DNA of 18,183 bases from XYA12-FULL-58-9 sp001798605 (GTDB lineage Bacteria > Myxococcota > XYA12-FULL-58-9), in NCBI GenBank assembly GCA_036736205.1, contig DAINMX010000122.1:1-18183 (forward strand). Direction: 5' to 3'. Below the pieces are notes generated by a model. The model was not told the DNA's origin and did not search any database. It saw only the letters and a list, made by a program, of their open reading frames with translations. Each line of letters starts with the position of its first letter. Position 1 is the stretch's first letter. The position numbers and the translations under genes were made by a program. This document shows positions 1-6,481 of this stretch, piece by piece.

Positions 1-2
1 AC

Positions 3-1820
3 CCCGCCCCACCTGCGGCCCAGGCCGTTGACGGCGTCCTCGACAGCCTAGGTACCTCGAGCGGCGGCGGCGGACGGGGTGCCGCTGGCGAAGGGGGGAC
101 GGGCTCCGGTGCCGGCGGCGGCCACGAGTTAGCCCGCCCCATCGTTGGCGGCAGCTCCGGTGCTGCTGACGACCGCCCTGCGAAAGGGACCTCCGCATCT
201 GGCACTGTTCCCAAGAGCCGTCGTGAGGTCGCCGATCACTTGGCGGATCTGGACGAAGGTGGCCCGTCGGACGACGCCCCAGCGCGCGCCATTGCGGCGC
301 CGGCAATGAAAGCTGGGCGTCACGATGATAACAACCAGTATCATCGTTTTCTCAAGTTCCTCGGCGACAATGAACACCTCGCCGCCTACAAGGCGCCCAT
401 CGGCGAGAGACTGGTGGTCAAGACTCTCGACAAGAATGAGCGTTCCCTGCACAACTGCAAGGTCAGAATCAGCGATGCCAAAGGCAAAACCCTATCGACA
501 GGCACCACCTATGCCGACGGCTCGACGCATTTTTTCCCCCTCGATATTGCAGCGAAGAGCACCCAATCGTTTGTGGTTGACGCGACGTGTGGTGACAAGG
601 TCCGGACCACCGAAATCAAACGGGATGGCGAACGGGTCCACGAAATTGCCTTCGACTTTGCGCGCACTCTGCCCAAAACGATCCCAGTCGACATCGCCGT
701 AGTTCTCGACACCACCGGCAGCATGCAGAACCAGATCGACCGTCTCAAGACGACCTTGCAGGCAATCCATTTGCAGCTGACCCAGCTGGGGTCCAAACCG
801 GATGTTCGCTTCGCCCTGGTCGCCTACCGCGACCGCGGTGACGATTACGTCACTCGCGTCACCCCATTCACCAGTGACGTCAAAGCTTTCCAACGCGAGC
901 TCAATCGCATCGAGGCCAATGGCGGCGGTGACACCCCTGAAGATCTGCAGGAGGCTCTGGCCAAAGCCATGGGCGAGCTCAAATGGCGCGAGGATGGCCT
1001 GCGCATCGGCTTCGTCGTCGCTGACGCCGTCCCCCACACCGATTATGGTCAGGAATACACCTACCTCTCGGCCATGCGTGAATCCTTGGCGAAGGGAGTC
1101 AAGTGGTGCACCGTCGGAGCCGGCGGCCTCCCCCGCCAGGGCGAGGTCATCTTCCGGCAGATCGCTCAATACACCATGGGCGAATACGTGTTCGTAACCC
1201 AGGGGGAGCGCGGCAACACCGACGGTGGCGTCGGCGAAGCAAGCCACCATGTCGGCACCAACTACCGCGTCGAAAACCTGGACCAAGCCATGGTTCGCAT
1301 CGTTCGCCGTGAGCTTTCGCACCTCACCGATATCCCACGTGATTTCGACTACACCATCGTCGCAAGCGGCGACAACAAGACACCGCGCGACAAGGTCCTG
1401 GCACCCGCAGTCAAGGAAGCCGTGCGCCAACTCGTGGACTACTGCGCCATCCGTCTCGACCCCAAACGTCCTACCGCCGTGGTCCCGGTCGACACGGAAA
1501 ACCAGGCGGACAAAGCGGTGGCTGAGTATCTGACGGAGCAGCTGATCCTCACCGCCAGCCGCGAACCCGATTTCAAAGTACTCGAACGGGATCTGCGGGC
1601 CATCGCCCAGGAGCAGAAGCTCCAACTCTCAGACCTGTTCGATGCAGAGAACACCACGCCCTTCGGCAAACTGGTGGGAGCCGAGCTTCTCATTATCTCT
1701 CGCCTCAAGGTGCACGGCGACGAGGCGGAGCTCTACGCCAAGCTGGTTCGAGTCGAGACCGGCGAAATCCTCTCTGCGGCGAAGGTTCACTTCAAAGGCG
1801 GCGTCATCGCCGGTTCCTAA
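3..1820 (+). CDS. vWA-domain protein with C-terminal CsgG/FlgO-like domain (5' end outside window)
   Basis: The frame is open without a stop from base 3 to the TAA at 1818-1820, and has no ATG or GTG before the first possible start, a TTG at 240. The gene therefore most likely begins left of the window. The first ~80 residues are a Gly/Ser/Ala-rich low-complexity linker (about nt 60-160). A von Willebrand factor A domain follows: a beta strand leading into the MIDAS motif DTTGSM at nt 708-725, then AYRDRGDD, then GGGDTPED near nt 921-944, which supplies the MIDAS Thr and Asp. The last ~140 residues (nt ~1410-1815) resemble the CsgG/FlgO/LpoB-type periplasmic fold: a 'kvLERdLraIaqEqkLqlsdLFD' segment, 'GkLvGAELLIIsrL', and 'VETGEILSAAKVHF'. 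In known families vWA domains bind ligands through a metal ion, and CsgG/FlgO-like domains act at the cell envelope. No catalytic role is visible. It is convergent with the gene at 2079-2492. The domain calls are made from motifs only. Confidence 0.8.
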   Translation, partial: PAPPAAQAVDGVLDSLGTSSGGGGRGAAGEGGTGSGAGGGHELARPIVGGSSGAADDRPAKGTSASGTVPKSRREVADHLADLDEGGPSDDAPARAIAAPAMKAGRHDDNNQYHRFLKFLGDNEHLAAYKAPIGERLVVKTLDKNERSLHNCKVRISDAKGKTLSTGTTYADGSTHFFPLDIAAKSTQSFVVDATCGDKVRTTEIKRDGERVHEIAFDFARTLPKTIPVDIAVVLDTTGSMQNQIDRLKTTLQAIHLQLTQLGSKPDVRFALVAYRDRGDDYVTRVTPFTSDVKAFQRELNRIEANGGGDTPEDLQEALAKAMGELKWREDGLRIGFVVADAVPHTDYGQEYTYLSAMRESLAKGVKWCTVGAGGLPRQGEVIFRQIAQYTMGEYVFVTQGERGNTDGGVGEASHHVGTNYRVENLDQAMVRIVRRELSHLTDIPRDFDYTIVASGDNKTPRDKVLAPAVKEAVRQLVDYCAIRLDPKRPTAVVPVDTENQADKAVAEYLTEQLILTASREPDFKVLERDLRAIAQEQKLQLSDLFDAENTTPFGKLVGAELLIISRLKVHGDEAELYAKLVRVETGEILSAAKVHFKGGVIAGS

Positions 1821-1833
1821 GAAAGGTCTTCAT

Positions 1834-1918
1834 GCGAATGCTGACGGGCAGATCCTCAGCGGTCGCCATTCGTTGCCGTGGATCGGGAAGCGGCCGTTAA
1901 GGGGGCACCACACGAATG
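1834..1918. other. Competing inverted repeats after the vWA gene
   Basis: Just past the stop at 1820, a 7-nt segment CATTCGT (1867-1873) can pair perfectly with ACGAATG (1912-1918). It can also pair with GCGAATG (1834-1840) through one G-T wobble. The second hairpin is extended inward by CTGA/TCAG (1841-1844 with 1856-1859). No T-run follows either structure, so this is not a canonical Rho-independent terminator. It may be a 3'-end structure of the vWA mRNA, or chance. Confidence 0.25.
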
Positions 1919-1929
1919 CCCAACAGTGT

Positions 1930-2065
1930 CGCATCTGTGACGATAAATTATTGCTTGCGATTATCTTATATTAAATTTCGTGTTACCAAATTGAAGCTAT
2001 TAATATTGTATTACATTATTTCGTACGTGTCGCTTGTATTATTATTACGAACGATTTCAACAAAG
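1930..2065. other. AT-rich spacer between convergent genes
   Basis: The gap 1821-2078 holds no credible gene. Within it the composition drops sharply: I counted 27 G/C in the 100 bases 1941-2040, against roughly 60% in the flanking genes. The segment has many short A/T runs (TTATATTAAATTT, TTATTATTACG). Possible explanations are a junction left by inserted foreign DNA, a nucleoid-protein or AT-rich regulatory site, or a remnant of a lost gene. No target duplication or inverted terminal repeat was seen. Confidence 0.6.
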
Positions 2066-2078
2066 CGAGCGATCTTGT

Positions 2079-2492
2079 TCAACGCTGAGGTCGTCGCCGC
2101 ACCGCGTTCACTAGGCCTCCGAAGTCTTTGGCCTGCTCTATCCCATAACGTTGGCACACGATGTCGACATTTCCCTTTCGCCAGTAGTCCTCCGGACACA
2201 ACACGACCAGTTTGCCGCCGCTGGCGTGAAGGCCGAGTTCAAGCAGAGTGATGGGAGCCTTTGTCTTCGGTGCGAAGTAGAACGCAATCACATCGGCCCG
2301 GTCCATCCCATCGAGCTCCCACTCTACCTGCTCGCGAAACTGTGGGCTGCCGATCGACTGCTCCCAGCTCGAATCCCAGTCGTCGCGACGCGGGTTGAGG
2401 ATTAGGGCGTGTGCCAGATCCTCGAGCGCAATCTCGGATTTCGCCTGCCAATCTTCCGCAGAGCCCATGTCGATATGTCGATGGACCCACAT
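2079..2492 (-). CDS. Nucleoside 2-deoxyribosyltransferase-like protein (PF15891 type)
   Basis: The 137 residues match the layout of the short 'nucleoside 2-deoxyribosyltransferase-like' family: IDMGSAEDWQ at residues 7-16, then LNPRRDDWDSSW, then SPQFREQVEWEL, then ADVIAFYFAP, then PITLLELGLHA with the conserved Glu, then GKLVVLCPEDYWRKGNVDIVC. Characterised relatives of the wider superfamily transfer or hydrolyse (deoxy)ribosyl groups on nucleosides. The substrate of this short family is not established. In family members as I recall them the first strand reads roughly 'VFLAGSIDMG', but here it is MWVHRHIDMG, so the small Gly-Ser loop is lost. The ATG at 2492 also has no Shine-Dalgarno sequence, and an in-frame TAA lies seven codons upstream. 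The N-terminus may therefore be altered by a small frameshift or degradation. The rest is intact. It is divergent from the gene starting at 2581. Confidence 0.7.
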   Translation of the reverse strand: MWVHRHIDMGSAEDWQAKSEIALEDLAHALILNPRRDDWDSSWEQSIGSPQFREQVEWELDGMDRADVIAFYFAPKTKAPITLLELGLHASGGKLVVLCPEDYWRKGNVDIVCQRYGIEQAKDFGGLVNAVRRRPQR

Positions 2493-2580
2493 TTGGCAGA
2501 GATTTGAGCGTTATGTATACTGCCTCTGCCATGGTCCTGCCTGCACACGAGCCTTCGCCACCCTTTCTCAAGAGGCGATA
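2493..2580. promoter_or_regulatory. Divergent intergenic region, possible -10 for the minus-strand gene
   Basis: These 88 bases separate two divergent genes and should hold both promoters. On the minus strand a TATACA hexamer (plus-strand 2514-2519) lies 21 nt before the ATG at 2492 and could be a -10 box. I found no convincing -35 at the usual spacing. On the plus strand AAGAGG (2570-2575) is the ribosome binding site of the gene at 2581. Confidence 0.3.
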
Positions 2581-3066
2581 GTGAACGCTGGCGGCATTGA
2601 AAAATGGGTGTGGTGGCAGATCGGCCTTGCGCTGACGGCACTTTGGAATGTCGGTCTTTGTTGGTCACTCCCCAAACCTCAACCGGTCATGTCGATTACC
2701 TATCGGGAGAGCTCTGGATCCCTTCCTCCGAGATATGCTTGGTCCCGAGAGGTTGAGATTGCCCTCGATCGTGTGGTGGCGTCGTCCTATGGGGGAGAGG
2801 AATCCGGTGTCACAACCTTTCGGCGCGAGGTGGTCATGCCTGTGTCGAAGGTGCGTGGGTTATTTCGATCTATCGAATCCTTGGGTACTCCTCCCGAATC
2901 GGTCTCGTCATGTGCGGGGCTCGCGATGGGTTCCGGTGGCTATTCGTACACCATAGTGTACCAACATTCGGTTCTGGACATCCCGATGGATTGTGGCTTC
3001 GCACCTGAATATCAGATGTACGCCGAGACTATCGCAAGGTTCGCAGGTTCCTCTTGGGAGGAGTAA
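2581..3066 (+). CDS. Hypothetical protein with N-terminal hydrophobic segment
   Basis: The frame is open from 2395, but the GTG at 2581 is preferred. It has the Shine-Dalgarno AAGAGG five bases upstream, and everything before it is antisense to the conserved gene at 2079-2492. The resulting 161-residue protein has a hydrophobic stretch at residues ~11-32 (WVWWQIGLALTALWNVGL...), possibly a membrane anchor or uncleaved signal. A soluble part with no motif I recognise follows: EVEIALDRV, then RREVVMPVSKVRGLF, then YSYTIVYQHSVLDIPMDC. An alternative start is the ATG at 2689 (MSITYRESSG), which would remove the hydrophobic segment. The layout of the soluble part (charged strand, Leu-rich helix, 'YTIVYQ' strand, final helix) is vaguely like the small emfourin inhibitor family, but this is too weak to call. 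It converges with the gene ending at 3124. Confidence 0.55.
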   Translation: MNAGGIEKWVWWQIGLALTALWNVGLCWSLPKPQPVMSITYRESSGSLPPRYAWSREVEIALDRVVASSYGGEESGVTTFRREVVMPVSKVRGLFRSIESLGTPPESVSSCAGLAMGSGGYSYTIVYQHSVLDIPMDCGFAPEYQMYAETIARFAGSSWEE

Positions 3067-3123
3067 AGAGGACGCCTGTCGGCGCAGACACCATTTTTGG
3101 AAGAACCGATCAACGAGGTCCGA

Positions 3124-4053
3124 TCAGGCATCCACCAGAGGTGGAAGCGCCTCTGGACCAAAGGGTCCGCCCACCCGGCTTATGTGCCACTGTTCACGAA
3201 ACTCAACGCTGCCACCCGGCGGGATAACCTCCCGCTGACGATGGGTCTCGAGCTCGAGATAGGGGTACTTGGATGAGTTGTACACCTCAACTGAAGAATC
3301 ATGGGCGTACTCGCCACGCGAGTTGTTCGGGAACTCGACGTCGACAACCAAAGCACCCAATTCAGCAGCCCGCACGGCGATCATGCGTCCACGTTCGGCA
3401 ATGCCACCGAATTTAAACTCGACGGAGTCGTCACACACAACCCGGGTCCAGTTGTTCGCTTCTTGCACCACGCGATCGAACAACCTCGCAGAGTCACCTA
3501 GTTCATAGGGCCGCAGCCGATCTCTTCGCGCGGCAACATAGACGTCGAAGGGGCGGAGCCACTGAGTGACATCCCACATGCCCCAAGCGACGTCCTTTTC
3601 ACCGCAATTCTCCATGCGCTGGTCGATGACCACACAGTCGTCATGGGTTAGCTCTACCCTACGAGTGAGACGGACGCCGGTTTCACGACATACCGGGCTT
3701 ATCATGGTGACCGACTGCCCATCGGTCACGGCCCCGTAACAGCCTGCGTCAAGGTCCAACGGCGGCGTGCCGGCGATCCAAGCGGCCTCTGGTGCAACCC
3801 ACAGTTTGTTGCCTCCCCACAATTGAAACCCCAGGGCCGTCTTCAAATCAGCAAGTGCCGACTTGTCATCGTTGGGCAGACGAATATCGGGAAGCACTCC
3901 TGATAGCCGCTCATCGACAAACAAGAGCTCCTCGCCGTCGTGTTGCGCACTGCATATCCGCCCACCGAGCTGGGGGACGAGGCCGAGGCGAAGATGATCT
4001 CCCGCAAGCCACAGTCCTGGCCAACCGCGCACCTCAACTGATTCATTCGACAC
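3124..4053 (-). CDS. DUF4380 / aldose-epimerase-like protein
   Basis: The protein has 309 residues, starting at a GTG (4051-4053) with GGTGGG five bases upstream. It begins with LRLGLVPQLGGRI near residue 22, the first strands of the galactose-mutarotase-like beta-sandwich. It continues with GGNKLWVAPE, PPLDLDAGCYGAV, WGMWDVTQW and a closing YPYLELETHRQREVIPPGGSVEFREQW. This pattern fits DUF4380 proteins, which share the aldose 1-epimerase/carbohydrate-binding superfold. No signal peptide is visible, so it is probably cytoplasmic. The catalytic His pair of true aldose 1-epimerases is not evident, so epimerase activity should not be assumed. It is the last gene of the minus-strand run, 76 bp after the molybdopterin hydroxylase subunit, with a stem-loop in the gap. 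A role in handling sugar released from nucleosides would suit the context but is inference. Confidence 0.7.
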   Translation of the reverse strand: MSNESVEVRGWPGLWLAGDHLRLGLVPQLGGRICSAQHDGEELLFVDERLSGVLPDIRLPNDDKSALADLKTALGFQLWGGNKLWVAPEAAWIAGTPPLDLDAGCYGAVTDGQSVTMISPVCRETGVRLTRRVELTHDDCVVIDQRMENCGEKDVAWGMWDVTQWLRPFDVYVAARRDRLRPYELGDSARLFDRVVQEANNWTRVVCDDSVEFKFGGIAERGRMIAVRAAELGALVVDVEFPNNSRGEYAHDSSVEVYNSSKYPYLELETHRQREVIPPGGSVEFREQWHISRVGGPFGPEALPPLVDA

Positions 4054-4074
4054 AGAAGCCCACCGTCTTTCAGT

Positions 4075-4103
4075 GGCAACGACCGCGTGCGGCCGTCATT
4101 GCC
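4075..4103 (-). other. Intercistronic stem-loop between hydroxylase subunit and DUF4380 gene
   Basis: On the minus strand GGCAATGAC (plus 4095-4103) pairs with GTCGTTGCC (plus 4075-4083). This gives a 9-bp stem with one T-G wobble and an 11-base GC-rich loop. It fills about a third of the 76-bp gap. No U-run follows, so it is more likely an RNA processing or stability element, or a pause site, than a full terminator. Confidence 0.45.
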
Positions 4104-4129
4104 GGCGTTCACATCGCGAACGGGATAAT

Positions 4130-6481
4130 CTAGTCGTCCTTTTGCGCCAGAGCCATCAAGACACGCTCGGGTGTAAACGGCGACGTGCGCAGACGGACTC
4201 CGACAGCGTCGTAGATCGCGTTTGACAGGCCCGGCAACGCACCGTTGATACCGATTTCCGACACACTCTTGGCACCATAGGGTCCACTGGGCTCGTAGGT
4301 CGGCACCAAGATAGTGGTGATCTCTGGCAGATCGGCAGTACTGAATATCTTGTAGTCACGAAATCCGGGATTGCGCATGCGCCCCTTGTCGTCGAAGATG
4401 TATTCTTCGGTGAGCGCGAAGCTCAATCCATTGAGCACTGCGCCTTCGCATTGTCCCTCGGCCAACTGCGGATTGATCGCGGTGCCGCAGTCCACAGCGA
4501 TGACGTACTTATTGACCAAGACCTTGCCCGTCTCGACGTCGACATCAACCTCGATAAAATGCGCCGCGAATGGCGGTGGCGACTTGTCTGTGATGTGCGA
4601 AGAGATGGCACCAATCTGGTGTTGATTCTCGGTATAGAGACTGCGTTCACCAACCTCGGCGAGGGTCACCGACTGCTTACCGGATATCGCTTTGTCGTCT
4701 CTCAACTGAATGTCCGCGGCATCCACGTCCATCATCTCGGCGGCCACCGCACGGATTTGCTTGGCAACCTCGATCGCGGTCTTCTCGACGGCCTTGCCCG
4801 AAAGATAGGTCGTGCTTGAAGCGTAGGCACCAACGTCGAAGGGTGTCATGTCGGTGTCCGACGAGTAGACGACTATCTTCTCAAGACTTACGCCAAGCAC
4901 CTCGGCAGCAATTTGCGCAAGTACGGTATCCGATCCCGTACCGATGTCGGTGGCTCCCATGAGCAGGTTGAACGATCCGTCTTCGTTCATCTTGATGCTG
5001 GCGGCACCCATGTCAATGTGAGGAATCGACGAGCCCTGCATGCCAACGGCAACGCCAAAACCACGACGCCAGGGTCCCTCGGCCTTCCTGCGTTTGTTGC
5101 GACCGGCCCAATCGAACTTCTCGGCACCGATACGGATGCACTCGGCCACACCACAGGAGTCGACGGTTTGCTCGACCCCCTCGGTTCCCTCACCGAGCAT
5201 GCGAAACACGGGTGACGTGCCACCCTGTCTGATGTGATTTTTGATCTTCAATTCCAAAGGATCGAGACCGAGCTTCAGGGCGGCCTCGTCCATCACCGAT
5301 TCCATCGCGAACATCGCCTGAGTGGCACCATAACCGCGATAGGCACCGGCGACCGGAAGGTTGGTGTAGACCGAGTCAGCGGCAAAGGAGACGTTCTCTG
5401 TGGGATAGAGCGGCAAGACCTTCGAGCCGCAGTTCGATGCCACCGTCAGGCCATGAGAGCCGTAGGCACCCGTGTTGGTACGAATCTTCATGTCGATGGC
5501 GAGAATCTTGCCGTCCGCGTCGAAGCCTGCCTCGACCCGCGACACCGATGGGTGACGGGTGCGGCTTGCAATGAACTCCTCCGCACGAGTGAGTTCGATC
5601 TTGACCGGCCAACCAGTCCTGATGGTGAGCATGGCACAAACCTGCTCGAGGAAAACCTCCTGCTTGGCACCGAAGCCGCCACCGATGCGCGGTTTGATCA
5701 CCCGCACCTTGTGTAACGGGATTTCACACACCTTCGAAACAATGCGGCGCACGTGGAACGGTACCTGTGTGCTCGTGCGGATCACCAAGCGACCATCGGG
5801 GTCGAAGTAGGTAATACAGACGTGCGGTTCCATCGGACAATGCTGTGCGTAATGGGTCTCAAACTCACGAGCCACCCGCAGGTATGCACCTTTCAGGGCA
5901 CCTTTGACATCACCGGCGTGGGCATCAATTCCCGCGGCGATGTTCTTCTGGGGCTCATACACCACGGGGATTGGCACAAACGCATCCGGCTCGTCATGAA
6001 TCACCGGCGCGCCTTTTGCGTCCGCAGTGACAATATCAAAGACGGGTTCGAGGACGTCGTACTCCACTTTGATCGCGGCGACAGCCTGCTCTGCCGCTTC
6101 CAAGGAGTCAGCGGCGACAGCGGCGACCCGGTCTCCGACGTAGCGCATCTTGTAATCAAACAACGCGGTGTCGTAGGGAGAAGGCTCGGGAAAACCCTGT
6201 CCGGCGGTGGTGTGCAGCACCCGCGGCACATTGCCGTGATGAAGAATGACACGAACCCCGGGGATCTTCTCCGCGACAGACGTGTCAATCTTGGTGATGC
6301 GTGCGTGTGCGTGCGGGCTACTCAAAATCGCAGCGTGTAACATCCCCTGCGTGGAGATGTCATCGGTGAACATGGGAGCGCCACAGGCAAGCGACAACGC
6401 GTCGATTTTGGCGACGTTCTTGCCAACCACTTGGGTCTTCTCTTGGATGTTTTCTCTCGTGTTCTTTTGGGTCTTCGTCAT
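4130..6481 (-). CDS. Xanthine dehydrogenase family, molybdopterin-binding large subunit
   Basis: This is a 783-residue molybdenum hydroxylase catalytic subunit (CoxL/XdhA type). The frame extends upstream to 6553, but the ATG at 6479-6481 is chosen. It overlaps the previous stop as ATGA, has GAGGAA six bases upstream, and gives the usual N-terminus (VGKNVAKIDALSLACGAPMF). The N-terminal 'a/b hammerhead' domain includes SPHAHARI and PGVRVIL. Cofactor-binding motifs follow: CPMEPHVCITYFD, PRIGGGFGAKQE, AGAYRGYGATQ with the conserved Arg, and TGSDTVLAQIAAE. The C-terminal GAKSVSEIGING contains the expected catalytic Glu at about residue 742. Family members hydroxylate purines, nicotinate or aldehydes. 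The neighbouring 8-oxoguanine-deaminase-type gene favours a purine (hypoxanthine to xanthine to urate). Electrons should pass to the FAD/[2Fe-2S] subunit encoded just upstream. No XdhC-type or other cofactor-insertion gene is in the window. No signal peptide, so cytoplasmic. Confidence 0.92.
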   Translation of the reverse strand: MTKTQKNTRENIQEKTQVVGKNVAKIDALSLACGAPMFTDDISTQGMLHAAILSSPHAHARITKIDTSVAEKIPGVRVILHHGNVPRVLHTTAGQGFPEPSPYDTALFDYKMRYVGDRVAAVAADSLEAAEQAVAAIKVEYDVLEPVFDIVTADAKGAPVIHDEPDAFVPIPVVYEPQKNIAAGIDAHAGDVKGALKGAYLRVAREFETHYAQHCPMEPHVCITYFDPDGRLVIRTSTQVPFHVRRIVSKVCEIPLHKVRVIKPRIGGGFGAKQEVFLEQVCAMLTIRTGWPVKIELTRAEEFIASRTRHPSVSRVEAGFDADGKILAIDMKIRTNTGAYGSHGLTVASNCGSKVLPLYPTENVSFAADSVYTNLPVAGAYRGYGATQAMFAMESVMDEAALKLGLDPLELKIKNHIRQGGTSPVFRMLGEGTEGVEQTVDSCGVAECIRIGAEKFDWAGRNKRRKAEGPWRRGFGVAVGMQGSSIPHIDMGAASIKMNEDGSFNLLMGATDIGTGSDTVLAQIAAEVLGVSLEKIVVYSSDTDMTPFDVGAYASSTTYLSGKAVEKTAIEVAKQIRAVAAEMMDVDAADIQLRDDKAISGKQSVTLAEVGERSLYTENQHQIGAISSHITDKSPPPFAAHFIEVDVDVETGKVLVNKYVIAVDCGTAINPQLAEGQCEGAVLNGLSFALTEEYIFDDKGRMRNPGFRDYKIFSTADLPEITTILVPTYEPSGPYGAKSVSEIGINGALPGLSNAIYDAVGVRLRTSPFTPERVLMALAQKDD

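Noticed and set aside
492..1625. Long minus-strand open frame (377 residues) opposite the vWA gene
   Set aside because: It is the antisense of a protein with clear vWA and CsgG-like motifs. The translation has no recognisable family and reflects GC-rich codon bias.
2395..2580. Longer start for the 161-residue protein (ATG at 2395)
   Set aside because: It would overlap the conserved antisense gene and lacks a ribosome binding site, whereas the GTG at 2581 has AAGAGG at good spacing.
3073..3098. Possible terminator after the 161-residue gene: CGCC/GGCG hairpin followed by TTTTT
   Set aside because: The stem is only 4 bp and the T-run begins about nine bases after it, so it is not a convincing intrinsic terminator.
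5234..6340. Plus-strand open frames (160 and 195 residues) opposite the molybdopterin subunit
   Set aside because: They are shadows of the conserved large subunit, which has intact family motifs throughout.
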